This document shows positions 1 through 8,766 of a stretch of DNA of 64,000 nt, piece after piece (position 1 is the first letter of the stretch; each line of letters begins with the position of its first letter). The position numbers and the translations under genes were made by a program. Under the pieces are notes generated by a model. The model saw only the letters and a list, made by a program, of their open reading frames with translations. It did no database searches and was not told where the DNA came from. The stretch comes from Arthrobacter sp. zg-Y238 (GTDB lineage Bacteria; Actinomycetota; Actinomycetes; Actinomycetales; Micrococcaceae): the NCBI RefSeq assembly GCF_024385525.1, contig NZ_JANFLU010000010.1, forward strand, positions 372,001 through 436,000. The letters are read 5' to 3'.

Positions 1-1016
1 CGCAGGACCCGGTGATCACCGGTATCTCCGTGGTGGATGCCCTCACCACCCTGGTCCGCGGACAGAAGCTGCCCATCTTCTCCATCCCGGGGCTGCCGCA
101 CCTCACCCTGGCCACGCAGATCGCCGCGCAGGCGACCGCGTCCTCCGGGCGGGCGTTCCGGGTGGTGTTCGCCGCCATGGGGATGACCCATGCCGATATC
201 GCCTATGTCCGCGACCGGCTGGAGGAACGCTCCGCCGCCGGTGAACTGGTCCTGCTGCTGAACGCGGCCGACGATCCGGTGATTGAACGCATCCTGACCC
301 CGCGCATCGCCCTGACCATCGCGGAGTCCCTGGCCTACGACGACGGTTCCGATGTGCTGGTGGTGATGTCGGATATGACCAGCTACGCCGAGGCAGTGCG
401 CGAAGTGTCCGCCGCCCGCCGGGAAATCCCCGCCCGGCGCGGCTACCCGGGTTATCTCTACAGCGACCTGGCCACCCTGTACGAACGCTGCGGACGGGTC
501 CGCGGCCGGGAGGGGTCGGTGACCATTGTCCCGGTGCTGACCATGCCCGCCGGAGATATCACCCACCCGGTGCCGGACCTGACCGGCTACATTACCGAGG
601 GGCAGGTGGTGCTCGACGGCGACATCGACGCCCGCGGCATCTACCCCCCGGTGGATGTGCTCTCTTCGCTGTCCCGGCTGATGCGCAGCGGCGCCGGGCG
701 GGGACGCACCCGCGAGGACCACCTCGACGTCGCCGCGCAGATCCTGTCCGCTATGGCCCGCGCCCGGTCCGCCTCGGAACTGGCCGAACTGGTGGGAGCG
801 GCCGCGCTGAGCGAAACCGACAAGGCCTACATCGAGTTCCGCACCGTGGTGGAGAAGGAGCTGCTCAACCAGGGGCGGGACGAGCTGCGCACCCTGGAGC
901 AGACACTGGATCTGGCCTGGCAGGCGTTGTCCCTGCTGCCGCGGCGGGAACTGACCATGCTGTCCGCCGAGTTCCTGGACCGGTACCTTCCCGGGGCGGG
1001 CGGCGCCGCGCCGTGA
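1..1016 (+). CDS. atpB: V/A-type ATPase subunit B, 5' end outside window
   Basis: Non-catalytic B subunit of a V/A-type (rotary) ATPase; with subunit A it forms the hexameric head that couples ATP to ion movement across the membrane. The frame is open from the first bases and reads TGISVVDALTTLVRGQKLPI and then SIPGLPHLTLATQIA, the B-subunit region at the place where the catalytic subunit carries its P-loop; no GKT is present, as expected for B. Further B-type blocks are SDMTSYAEAVREVSAARREI and RRGYPGYLYSDLATLYERCG. About the first third of a normal 460-residue protein lies upstream. The D subunit follows 13 bp downstream, so this is the end of an atp/ntp operon. A GTG at 12 is only an internal valine. 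Confidence 0.93.
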   Translation, partial: QDPVITGISVVDALTTLVRGQKLPIFSIPGLPHLTLATQIAAQATASSGRAFRVVFAAMGMTHADIAYVRDRLEERSAAGELVLLLNAADDPVIERILTPRIALTIAESLAYDDGSDVLVVMSDMTSYAEAVREVSAARREIPARRGYPGYLYSDLATLYERCGRVRGREGSVTIVPVLTMPAGDITHPVPDLTGYITEGQVVLDGDIDARGIYPPVDVLSSLSRLMRSGAGRGRTREDHLDVAAQILSAMARARSASELAELVGAAALSETDKAYIEFRTVVEKELLNQGRDELRTLEQTLDLAWQALSLLPRRELTMLSAEFLDRYLPGAGGAAP

Positions 1017-1029
1017 GCGGAGACCGGTT

Positions 1030-1629
1030 GTGAGCGGGTTCCGGTCCGGCGGCAGCCGCGCCGAGCGGTCCGAGGTGCAGCGGCGGCTCGCCACCGCCCG
1101 GCGCGGGGCCGAGCTGCTGGACCGGAAGCAGCGCATCCTGCAGGCGGCCATCGACGGGCTGCAGGAACGCGCTGATGCGGGGGCCCGTGCCTGGGAAACC
1201 AGCGCCCGGACGGCTGCGGTGTGGCTGCAGCGCAGTACCGGTCTGGATGGTGCGGACCGGCTGCTGGAGGCCTCGCCGGCGGACCCCGCGGTCGCCGTCG
1301 TGCAGTGGGGCGGAGCGATGGGCATCTCGTATCCCGAGTCCGCATCCTGCACGGTCCCGGCGTCTCCGCCGGCCGGCGGCAGTTCCGCCCTGGCCTTCGC
1401 GGCGGCGGCGCACCGGGCAGCCTTGGAAGCGGCCGTGGCTGCGGCGGCCGGGCAGCGGGCGCTGCTGCTGGTGTCGGAGGAACTCGCTGCTACCCGGACG
1501 CGGCAGCGGGCGGTGGAGAACCGGTGGATCCCCCGGCTGGAGGAACAGTTGGCGGCCATTGAACGCCGGATCGCCGAGCAGGAACTGGAGGAGAGCCTGC
1601 GGCTGCGCTGGGCCGCCGGGCTGATGTGA
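1030..1629 (+). CDS. atpD: V/A-type ATPase subunit D
   Basis: Central-stalk D subunit, 199 residues, slightly short for a family usually near 200-215. It has the typical pattern of long N- and C-terminal alpha-helices (roughly residues 10-65 and 120-195) that form a coiled-coil shaft, separated by a short poorly conserved segment rich in Gly, Pro and Ser. The GTG start has a GGAG 7 bp upstream, inside the 13-bp gap from the B-subunit gene. It closes the operon; a hairpin follows at 1674-1698. Identification rests on the helical pattern and on position after subunit B, because D subunits diverge strongly. Confidence 0.85.
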   Translation: MSGFRSGGSRAERSEVQRRLATARRGAELLDRKQRILQAAIDGLQERADAGARAWETSARTAAVWLQRSTGLDGADRLLEASPADPAVAVVQWGGAMGISYPESASCTVPASPPAGGSSALAFAAAAHRAALEAAVAAAAGQRALLLVSEELAATRTRQRAVENRWIPRLEEQLAAIERRIAEQELEESLRLRWAAGLM

Positions 1630-1664
1630 GGGCGGGCTGATGTGAGGGCGGGCTGATGTGAGGC
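1618..1664. repeat. three tandem 16-bp copies carrying the subunit D stop codon
   Basis: The unit GGGCTGATGTGAGGGC starts at 1618, 1634 and 1650; the third copy is cut short. Each copy contains the ATGTGA that ends subunit D. Since 16 is not a multiple of 3, the copies place TGA stops in successive frames. It looks like local slippage duplication at the end of the gene. Confidence 0.85.
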
Positions 1665-1673
1665 GGTGCGGCT

Positions 1674-1698
1674 CTGAGCGGGACAAGGACCCGCTCAG
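1674..1698. terminator. hairpin between convergent genes
   Basis: CTGAGCGGG (1674-1682) pairs perfectly with CCCGCTCAG (1690-1698) across a 7-base loop. It lies between the end of the ATPase operon and the end of the leftward aldo/keto reductase, whose stop codon it overlaps, so it could end transcription from both sides. There is no T-tract on the + strand. Confidence 0.6.
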
Positions 1699-2645
1699 GG
1701 CACGTTGTGGCCCGCTGCCTGCAGGAGTCCGTACCACTCGCCCCTGGTCAGCGGAATGTCCGATCCCTGTGCGGCATCGGTGACGCGCTGCGGCGTCGTG
1801 GTCCCGAGGACCACCTGCATCCCGGCCGGATGCCGGGCGATCCAGGCGACCGCGATCGCGGTAGGAGTCACCCCGTACTTCACCGCGAGCCTGTCGAGTT
1901 CGGCATTCAACTCCGGGTAGTCGGGCGACCCGAAGAAGACGCCGCCCTGGAACCCTCTCTGGAACGGCGACCAGGCCTGCAGCGTGATCTTGTTGATCCG
2001 GGCATAGTCGACCAGGCCGCCGCCGTCGCGGGTGATCGAGTCGTCATGGCTGGTCATGTTCGATGACAGGCCCTGGGCGATAATCGTGGAGTGCGTGATC
2101 GAGAGCTGCACCTGGTTAGCCACGATCGGCTGCCGCACCGCGGTCTTCAGCAGGTCGATCTGGCGCGGGGTGTGGTTGGAGACTCCGAAGGAGCGGACCT
2201 TTCCGCTGGACTCCAGGTGGTCGAAGGCACGGGCGACTTCCTCGGGTTCGACCAGGGCGTCAGGCCGGTGCAGCAGCAGCACATCGAGGTAGTCGGTGCG
2301 CAGCGCCTTCAGCGATTCCTCTGCCGAGGAGACGATGTGTTCGTACGACTGGTCGTAGCCCCAGGGGTCGTCGACGATGCCCGTCTTGGTCTGCAGGTTG
2401 ATCTGCCCGCGCTCTGAGGAGGTCAGCTGCAGCGCCTCGGCGAAACGGCGCTCGCACAGGTGGTAGCCACCGCCCGGGTGGTTGAACCCGTACAGGTCGG
2501 CGTGGTCGAAGAAGTCGATCCCCGCCTCGCGGGACGCCGTATACAGGGCACGGATCTGCTCATCGGTGTCGCCGGCGATGCGCATCATTCCCGCAATGAC
2601 GTTGGGCACCAAAAGGTCGGTACTGCCGAAGGGCACAGTCTTCAT
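1695..2645 (-). CDS. aldo/keto reductase (YdhF-like)
   Basis: Cytosolic NADPH-dependent oxidoreductase of the aldo/keto reductase superfamily, 316 residues, a (beta/alpha)8 barrel. The catalytic tetrad is visible as Asp47 and Tyr52 in FFDHADLYG, Lys87 in QTKTGIV and His126 in LLLHRPD. The sequence resembles E. coli YdhF-type oxidoreductases rather than the long plant-type enzymes. An AGGAGG-like ribosome site lies directly before the ATG. It follows the cyclase gene on the same strand after about 100 bp, so it may be a late member of that operon or a separate unit; a TAGGCT-like -10 is present upstream on its strand near 2695. Substrate unknown. Confidence 0.9.
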   Translation of the reverse strand: MKTVPFGSTDLLVPNVIAGMMRIAGDTDEQIRALYTASREAGIDFFDHADLYGFNHPGGGYHLCERRFAEALQLTSSERGQINLQTKTGIVDDPWGYDQSYEHIVSSAEESLKALRTDYLDVLLLHRPDALVEPEEVARAFDHLESSGKVRSFGVSNHTPRQIDLLKTAVRQPIVANQVQLSITHSTIIAQGLSSNMTSHDDSITRDGGGLVDYARINKITLQAWSPFQRGFQGGVFFGSPDYPELNAELDRLAVKYGVTPTAIAVAWIARHPAGMQVVLGTTTPQRVTDAAQGSDIPLTRGEWYGLLQAAGHNVP

Positions 2646-2747
2646 TGGTTCCTCCAGGTGGGCTTTGGTCGGGGAGGCATTTCCCGGGGCCCCAGCCTAT
2701 CGGGTTGCTGCTCGGCCTGGTGCTGGACCGCCGGAACCGGGAACGGG

Positions 2748-3416
2748 TCAGGGCCTAAACGCCACGGCACGCACGGGTGAACCGTCCAGCCCCTCCAGCC
2801 GCAGCGGCAGCGCGGAGAACCACGGATCCGCCCACGGCACGGCGCCCAGGTTTGTCAGGTTCTCGACGATCCCACCCCCGGCCCCCAGGAAAACATCGTG
2901 GAACGGCAGGAACGTTTCGCCCTGCGCGTGCCCGGGTGCCGCCGGTCCGGGCGTTGGATCCGGGTTAAGGGTATCGACGCCGACCAGCCGCACCCCGGCC
3001 GCCACAAGATGCTCGGCGATCTCGGCATCGAAGGTCGGGTGCTCCAGGTAGGCGGGCGTATCGAAGTGCCGGGACCAGCCCGTGGAAAACAGCACGATGG
3101 TTCCGGGCAGCAGGTTCTCCAGTTGCCCGATCAGATCTTGCCAGCGGAGGACGGCATTGGCGGCAGGCTCGGGCAGGGAAACGATCCGCGCCGGTCCCAT
3201 CAGGGCCTCCAACGGCATCGCGTCCACTGCCGCGCCGCCCTGCACGGTATGCAGCGGCGCATCCAGATGTGTTCCGGAGTGGCTGCCCAGGTGCAGCTGC
3301 GCCACGGCGAAGCCGTCCGCAGCCACGGTGGCGGCACTGCGGAACTCTACGGACGGGTCGCCCGGAAACACCTGCATTCCGGTGCGGACCGGATGGCTGA
3401 GGTCGATTGCCTGCAT
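2748..3416 (-). CDS. cyclase family (kynurenine formamidase-like) hydrolase
   Basis: Metal-dependent amide or cyclic-imide hydrolase of the cyclase family, 222 residues. The family signature HSGTHLDAPLH (residues 46-56) supplies the metal ligands, and DLSHPV near the N-terminus is also typical. Known members include kynurenine formamidase and isatin hydrolase; which substrate applies here cannot be told from sequence. The start ATG lies 4 bp after the stop of the upstream NCS1 permease, so the two are co-transcribed and probably translationally coupled, which suggests the permease brings in the substrate or a precursor of this enzyme. Confidence 0.88.
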   Translation of the reverse strand: MQAIDLSHPVRTGMQVFPGDPSVEFRSAATVAADGFAVAQLHLGSHSGTHLDAPLHTVQGGAAVDAMPLEALMGPARIVSLPEPAANAVLRWQDLIGQLENLLPGTIVLFSTGWSRHFDTPAYLEHPTFDAEIAEHLVAAGVRLVGVDTLNPDPTPGPAAPGHAQGETFLPFHDVFLGAGGGIVENLTNLGAVPWADPWFSALPLRLEGLDGSPVRAVAFRP

Positions 3417-3420
3417 CGGG

Positions 3421-4830
3421 CTAGGCTGCCCCGCCGGGAACCGGGGCAGGTTCGCTCAGGTGCAGGGACTGCGGCCGTCCCGGAACCACGCGGCCGGTCA
3501 GAGCACACCAGCCGAGGTAGAGGACAAAGGTGACCGCGAAGGTGGGGATGGTGGCTCCGAGCGGGCTGGGCAGCACATAGGTCAGCAGCAGGGAAGCACC
3601 CGCGCCCACCAGCCAGGCCACCAGGGCCGCCGCGTTAATGCCGCGCCGGAACCAGTACCGTCCCCCGCTGCCAAGCAGGATGTCCGCGCTGTACGAACGC
3701 TTCTGCACTACGTAATAGTCCGCGATCATCACCGCGAACACCGGAATGAACAGGGAGCCGATAACGGTCAGGAAGGACGTGAAACTGTCCAGCAGTCCCA
3801 GCCAGGTGGAACCGAGGACGGACACGGCACCCAGCACCACGGCCGTGGGAAGGAAACGGATCCGCCGGGACGGCACCATGTTCACCACGGAGGAGACCAT
3901 GCCGTACACCACCATGGTGTTCGTGGCCATCACGGACAGGAAAATCACCACGGCCAGCGGTGCGCCGAAGATCCCCACGATCAGGGCCGGATCGAAGCCC
4001 ACCGCCTCGCCGCCGTCGAGCACCACGTAGCCGATGGCGGTGGCGCCCAGCGCCATGGCCAGAACTGTCGAGACCACGTAACCGACGGCGGAGCCGGCCA
4101 TGCCGGCGGTCTGCGACTTGGCCAGCCGGTTGAACTCGGCGGAAAGGACGGTCCAGGAGATGGCCGTGGCAATAACGATGTCGAGCACCGAGATCGCGGA
4201 CATCCCGGCCTCGGCGTCCCGCGGAATGGCAGCAAAATCGGCCACCGGGAATTCCCGGAACGCGACCGTGAAGACATAGGCCATGATGGCCAGGATGACC
4301 AGGGCCAGCCACGGCTCCACCCGGGCGATGCCCTTGTGGCCGAAGATGGCCAGGGCCACCACCAGCAGCTGGCAGAGCACGGAGAAGAGGACGGGGCTGG
4401 AGAAACCGGTGGCGCGTTCCACCAGGAAGTTCACCGTGACTCCGGCAAGCATGGCCTGGACCCAGCTCCACCCCATCAGGATGACCACGTTCGCGGCCAC
4501 GGGCAGGAACGAGCCGCGTAGTCCGAACGATCCCTTGGTCAGGGACATGGTGGGCAGCCCGGTGCGGGTGCCCATGTTGCCCACCAGTACCAGTACGGCT
4601 CCCCCGATCAGGGTGCCCAGGACAATCATGCCCAGTGCCATGGGCCAGCTGACGCCGGGAACAAACAGGGTGCCGGTGAGCAGCGTGGTGACCACTAGGT
4701 TGGCGGCCAGCCAGATCATGCCGATGCGTCCGACGCCGAGGGTGCCGCGGAGCGGACCGTAGCCCTCGGCGTCCTTGTCGAGGCGGTGGGATAGACGGGC
4801 CCAGGCGGACGGCTGCGCGGTTGCTGACAT
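3421..4830 (-). CDS. NCS1-type nucleobase/hydantoin permease
   Basis: Membrane importer of the NCS1 (purine, pyrimidine, allantoin, hydantoin) family, 469 residues with about 12 hydrophobic helices. The N-terminal block RLDKDAEGYGPLRGTLGVG followed by IWLAANLVVTTLLTG is family-like, as is GSFGLRGSFLPVAANVVILMGW. The open frame extends upstream to 4971, but ATG 4830 is preceded by AAGGGG at correct spacing and is the better start. It sits 10 bp after the NTF2-like gene and 4 bp before the cyclase gene, the middle of a tight three-gene operon. Substrate is probably a nitrogen heterocycle; this is inferred from family and context only. Confidence 0.88.
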   Translation of the reverse strand: MSATAQPSAWARLSHRLDKDAEGYGPLRGTLGVGRIGMIWLAANLVVTTLLTGTLFVPGVSWPMALGMIVLGTLIGGAVLVLVGNMGTRTGLPTMSLTKGSFGLRGSFLPVAANVVILMGWSWVQAMLAGVTVNFLVERATGFSSPVLFSVLCQLLVVALAIFGHKGIARVEPWLALVILAIMAYVFTVAFREFPVADFAAIPRDAEAGMSAISVLDIVIATAISWTVLSAEFNRLAKSQTAGMAGSAVGYVVSTVLAMALGATAIGYVVLDGGEAVGFDPALIVGIFGAPLAVVIFLSVMATNTMVVYGMVSSVVNMVPSRRIRFLPTAVVLGAVSVLGSTWLGLLDSFTSFLTVIGSLFIPVFAVMIADYYVVQKRSYSADILLGSGGRYWFRRGINAAALVAWLVGAGASLLLTYVLPSPLGATIPTFAVTFVLYLGWCALTGRVVPGRPQSLHLSEPAPVPGGAA

Positions 4831-4840
4831 CGGATTCCCC

Positions 4841-5332
4841 TTAGGCAACAACGACGACGGGTGTGACGGCGGCGTCGGCGCTTTCTGCGGCACCCGCATC
4901 CGCCGGCTCAAGGCTGAAGCCGGGGTCCGGCACCGGCGAAAGATGCTCGTGGACAGCCAGGATCCGGTCACCGGACCGGACGAAGACGATCGTTTCCCGT
5001 TCCCTGGTCGTCGCCGTTGCCCCCGGGGTACCCGCCGTTGTCAGCACTGTGTGGCTGAATACGGCGCTGGGACCGTACACCTGCACATGTGCATCGGTGC
5101 TCTCGCACGCCGAGACGGACCAGCCTTCAGTGAGCCAGAACGCCCAGAGTGCCTCGTATTCGGCGCGGCTTTCGAGCCTGGCCGGCTCCGTGTGGAAGAC
5201 AAAGGTTGCGTCCGGAGCGAACGCCGCGAAGTACTCCTCGGTGTCCGTGCGGGAGAAGGCGCCGACCAGGCGTGCCGCGGCTTCGAGGACATCGTTTTCG
5301 GACAGGGACCGGGCCGGAGTGGGGGTATCCAT
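4841..5332 (-). CDS. NTF2-like / SnoaL-type small domain protein
   Basis: Protein of 163 residues with the cone-shaped NTF2-like fold (ketosteroid-isomerase or AtzH-type family): an N-terminal helix, then FAPDATFVFHTEPARLESRAEYEALWAFW-type strands and helix, ending with HEHLSPVPDPG. Such proteins act as small isomerases, hydrolase partners or dimer-stabilising subunits. ATG 5332 has GAAAGG 6 bp upstream; an earlier ATG at 5380 has a ribosome site too close to use. It is the first gene of the leftward operon with the NCS1 permease and cyclase. The C-terminal 25 residues are Ala/Val-rich and probably disordered. Function unknown. Confidence 0.8.
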   Translation of the reverse strand: MDTPTPARSLSENDVLEAAARLVGAFSRTDTEEYFAAFAPDATFVFHTEPARLESRAEYEALWAFWLTEGWSVSACESTDAHVQVYGPSAVFSHTVLTTAGTPGATATTRERETIVFVRSGDRILAVHEHLSPVPDPGFSLEPADAGAAESADAAVTPVVVVA

Positions 5333-5526
5333 GGCCAGCCTTTCAGAACGGGCTGCGCACAGCGTGGGCGGGTGAGACATTCTCCAAAAGCGCACTCAAA
5401 TGAAACAAGTGGTGCGTATTAGAAAACCTGCTCTAGTGTGAAGTGAGCCGGGTCACGTGTCAAGCGGAGGAGATCCCACGCGATGTTCGCGCAGTCGGGA
5501 TCATGGCCTAAATCCCGTCCATGTAC

Positions 5527-5532
5527 TAGCCT
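5527..5532 (+). promoter_or_regulatory. -10 hexamer of the sugar-importer operon
   Basis: TAGCCT fits the actinobacterial TANNNT -10 pattern and lies 54 bp before the binding-protein start, giving a leader of about 48 bases. The 254-bp gap (5333-5586) between the two divergent operons must hold the promoters of both; no clear LacI-type operator palindrome was seen in it. Confidence 0.45.
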
Positions 5533-5586
5533 CGCCACCAACAGGGCCGTCAGCGGCTGGGGGAAGTCATGGATCAAAGGAGAACC

Positions 5587-6912
5587 ATGCGCGGCATAAA
5601 GAAGACCTTTATTGCATTGACAGTCGTGGGCCTGGCCCTTACCGGCTGCTCCGGCGATTCCAGCGGGGAGGACTCCCAGACCCTGCTGATTGCGTACAAG
5701 AAGGCCGACCCGGTCCTCGAATCCCTGATGGAAGACACCAAAGAGCAGTTTGAGGCTGCCAATGAGGGCATCACCGTGGAACTGAGCCCGATTGAGGGCA
5801 ACGACGACGATTACGCGACCAAGCTGGCTCTCTCACAGCGCTCCCCCGACACCGCTCCGGACGTCTTCGTGGAGGATTCGTTCAAGCTGCGGGCCGACGT
5901 CGACGCCGGCTACGTCCTCGCGCTGGACGAGTACCTCGCCGACTGGGAGGACTGGGACGCGTTCAACGAAACCGCGAAGGAAGCCGGAACGGGCGACGAC
6001 GGCGGCATCTACGCGGTCCCGCTGGAAGCGGACACCCGGGTCATTTGGTACAACCGGAATGTCCTTGGCGCCGCCGGTATCGAGCTGCCGTGGCAGCCTG
6101 AAAACTGGGACGACCTGCTGGAGATGGCCCGCACAGTCAAGGCGGCCAACCCCGACGTGGTGCCGTTCAGCATGTATGCAGGCACCATGCAGAGCTTCTA
6201 CGAACTGCTGTACGGCACGAAAGACGGTGCCCTGTACGACGAGGACGAACAGAAGTGGGTAGTCGGCTCCCAAGGGTTCATCGATTCATTGGACTTCCTG
6301 AAGACCATCTACGACGAAGGGCTGGCAGTCACTCCGGCCCAGGCGCTGGATCCGAACATCTGGCAGGAGATTGTGGGCGACATGCTGCCGCAGGACCGCA
6401 TGGGCGCCACCGTCGAAGGCTCCTACGCCCCGCAGTTCTGGCAGGAAGGGGCGGATTATGAATGGCCGGAATACGGCGAAGTGATGGCGACGTCACCGTT
6501 CCCCACCCAGAACGGACAGGAGCCCGGCGCCGTGAGCATGTCCGGCGGCTGGACCCTCGCCGTGGGTGCCGGAAGCGAAAACCCCGAGCTGGCCGTGGAC
6601 TTCGTGAAGATGGCCATGAACTTCGACAACTCGCTGGCCTACACGGTGGACGCCTCGAAGATAGCCGTGCGCAACGACGTCGCTGAAACTTCCGAATACC
6701 AGGACATGAACCCCTTCGCCGGGGAGGTCACCGAGGTGCTGGAAGTGAGCCGCTACCGCCCGGCAACAGCAGACTTCGCCGAAATCGACACCGCGGTGCT
6801 CACGGCCACCCAGGAAGTAGTGGCCGGAGGTAAGAGCCCGGAGGAGGCAGCAGCCGACTATGACGAGGCCCTGAAACGGATCGTCGGCGAAGACAACGTC
6901 ATTGAAAAGTAG
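5587..6912 (+). CDS. sugar ABC transporter substrate-binding lipoprotein
   Basis: Extracellular solute-binding protein of family 1, 441 residues, anchored to the outer face of the membrane by a lipid. A lipoprotein signal peptide ends in the lipobox LTGC at about residue 20. Downstream blocks such as NEGITVELSPIEGNDDDYATKLAL, PDVFVEDSF and VSMSGGWTLAVGAGS are typical. ATG 5587 follows AAAGGAG at 4-5 bp; an ATG 18 bp upstream (5569) is possible but gives a longer signal. It is the first gene of an operon with two permeases and an alpha-mannosidase, so its ligand is likely a mannose-containing oligosaccharide (inferred). Confidence 0.92.
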   Translation: MRGIKKTFIALTVVGLALTGCSGDSSGEDSQTLLIAYKKADPVLESLMEDTKEQFEAANEGITVELSPIEGNDDDYATKLALSQRSPDTAPDVFVEDSFKLRADVDAGYVLALDEYLADWEDWDAFNETAKEAGTGDDGGIYAVPLEADTRVIWYNRNVLGAAGIELPWQPENWDDLLEMARTVKAANPDVVPFSMYAGTMQSFYELLYGTKDGALYDEDEQKWVVGSQGFIDSLDFLKTIYDEGLAVTPAQALDPNIWQEIVGDMLPQDRMGATVEGSYAPQFWQEGADYEWPEYGEVMATSPFPTQNGQEPGAVSMSGGWTLAVGAGSENPELAVDFVKMAMNFDNSLAYTVDASKIAVRNDVAETSEYQDMNPFAGEVTEVLEVSRYRPATADFAEIDTAVLTATQEVVAGGKSPEEAAADYDEALKRIVGEDNVIEK

Positions 6913-7891
6913 TCCGGACCTGTCCAGCACGTCCCCCGCCCGGGCCGCCGGCACAACCGCGGGCCGGGACCGGGACCGGCCCGTCGGGCAGGCTCCCCGG
7001 CCGCGGACACCGCCGTCGACCGTGCGGCTGCGGCAGACCGTCCGCCTCCTGCCGCTGCTGCCCGCCGTCGCGCTGCTGCTCGTGTTCCTCGGCGGACCCA
7101 TCCTCTGGGCCTTCTACGGTTCCTTCACCGATGCGGGCCTCACCGGCGCCAGTGCCCGAAACCCGGAATGGATCGGGCTGGACAACTACGCCACCCTGCT
7201 CACCGATCCGCAGTTTCCGCACTCCCTGTGGCTGACGTTCCTGTTTGTCCTCGGATCCGCCGTCATTGGCCAGAACTGCCTGGGACTGGCGCTGGCCCTG
7301 GTTATGCAGCGCGCCAACCGCGTGGTGGCTGCGATTGTGGGCACCTGCGTGGTGGCCGCATGGGTGCTGCCTGAAATTGTCGCTGCTTTTATTGCCTACG
7401 CGTTCTTCTTCCGGGACGGAATGCTCAACCAGCTCACCGGACTGGCAGGGCTGCCCGTAGTGGACTGGCTCTACGAATACCCCATGCTGGCCCTGGTATT
7501 CGCGAACATCTGGCGGGGCACCGCCTTCTCGATGATGAACTACCAGGCCGCGTTGAACGACGTTCCGCCGGAGATCACCGAATCAGCAACCATCGACGGT
7601 GCCGGCGGAATACAGCGGCTGCGGTTCATCACGCTGCCCATGATCAAGAGCAGTATCGCCACCAACCTGATGCTGATCACCCTGCTGACCCTGGGCACGT
7701 TCACCCTCATCTACGTGGTGACCAGCGGCGGGCCGCTCAATGCCAGCACCACGCTGCCGATCATGGCTTACGAGCAGGCCTTCCAATACGGAGACATCGG
7801 CTACGGCACCGCCATTGCCGTTGTGATGCTGCTTATCGGAGCGGTGTTCTCCATCGCCTATATCCGCATGCTGCGGGAAAGGAAGGACTAG
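6902..7891 (+). CDS. sugar ABC transporter permease, MalF-type
   Basis: Integral membrane permease, up to 329 residues, with about six helices after a hydrophilic N-terminal tail. The loop TESATIDGAGGIQRLRFITL is the EAA-like contact for the ATPase. The start is uncertain: TTG 6902 overlaps the end of the binding-protein gene by 11 bp, and an in-frame GTG at 7022 (just before QTVRLLPLLPAVALLL) would remove a Pro/Arg-rich tail. The second permease starts 3 bp after the stop. Confidence 0.9.
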   Translation: MKSSPDLSSTSPARAAGTTAGRDRDRPVGQAPRPRTPPSTVRLRQTVRLLPLLPAVALLLVFLGGPILWAFYGSFTDAGLTGASARNPEWIGLDNYATLLTDPQFPHSLWLTFLFVLGSAVIGQNCLGLALALVMQRANRVVAAIVGTCVVAAWVLPEIVAAFIAYAFFFRDGMLNQLTGLAGLPVVDWLYEYPMLALVFANIWRGTAFSMMNYQAALNDVPPEITESATIDGAGGIQRLRFITLPMIKSSIATNLMLITLLTLGTFTLIYVVTSGGPLNASTTLPIMAYEQAFQYGDIGYGTAIAVVMLLIGAVFSIAYIRMLRERKD

Positions 7892-7894
7892 TCC

Positions 7895-8758
7895 ATGGCC
7901 GCCGTCGCCACCGCTGCGCCCGCCGCCCCCGCCCGCGGGGCCGGTAAAACCCGCAGCGCCCGCACCGCCAATATTGTGCTGGTACTGCTGGCAGGCTGCT
8001 TCCTGCTGCCGCTCAGCTGGCTGCTGGCCGCCTCGGTGAATGCAGACGCCACCTACGAACTGGCTGTCCCCACAACACTCACCCTGGAGAACTTCCGCGC
8101 CATCATGACGGCGCAGCAGACGTTCATTCCCCTGCTGAACAGCTTCATCCTCGCCGTCGGTTCCGCCTTGGTCACCGTCACGGCAGCAGTGCTCGCCGCC
8201 TACCCGCTTTCCCGCTACCAGATGCGCTTCAAGCGCCCGTTTATGTACACCATCCTCTTTGGCACCTGCCTGCCGATCACCGCCATCATGGTGCCGGTGT
8301 ACAGCCTGTTCGTGCAACTGAACCTGCTGGATTCGCTGGCCGGCACCATCTTCTTTATGGGCGCCACCTTCCTGCCGATCGCGATCTGGATGACCAAGAA
8401 CTTCATGGACTCCGTGCCCGTGTCGCTCGAGGAGGCGGCCTGGATTGACGGGGCTTCCTCCATGAAGGCGCTGTTCTACGTGGTGCTCCCGCTGATGCGG
8501 CCGGGTCTGGCAGTGGTGTTCATCTTCGTGTTCCTGGAGGCGTGGGGAAACTTCTTCGTTCCGTTCATCCTCCTTTTCTCACCCGACAGCCAGCCTGCGG
8601 CAGTGAGCATCTTCCGCTTCTTCGACGAGTACGGCGGCGTGGCCTACGGCGAGCTGGCAGCCTTCTCCATCCTGTATTCGCTTCCGGTGATCGTTCTGTA
8701 CATCGTTTCCCGCGCATTGGGCGGCTCGTTTGCCCTCAGCGGGGCAATGAAAGGTTAG
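7895..8758 (+). CDS. sugar ABC transporter permease, MalG-type
   Basis: Second permease of the importer, 287 residues and six membrane helices. The EAA loop reads EEAAWIDGASSMKALFYVVL, which contacts the ATPase. AGGAAGGA stands before the ATG. No ATP-binding gene lies in the operon; importers of this type in actinobacteria commonly share a MsiK-like ATPase encoded elsewhere. The alpha-mannosidase gene starts 8 bp after the stop. Confidence 0.92.
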   Translation: MAAVATAAPAAPARGAGKTRSARTANIVLVLLAGCFLLPLSWLLAASVNADATYELAVPTTLTLENFRAIMTAQQTFIPLLNSFILAVGSALVTVTAAVLAAYPLSRYQMRFKRPFMYTILFGTCLPITAIMVPVYSLFVQLNLLDSLAGTIFFMGATFLPIAIWMTKNFMDSVPVSLEEAAWIDGASSMKALFYVVLPLMRPGLAVVFIFVFLEAWGNFFVPFILLFSPDSQPAAVSIFRFFDEYGGVAYGELAAFSILYSLPVIVLYIVSRALGGSFALSGAMKG

Positions 8759-8766
8759 GGTGACCG

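Noticed and set aside
3082-4521. 479-residue ORF on the plus strand
   Set aside because: Antisense to the cyclase and NCS1 permease genes; biased composition, no domain.
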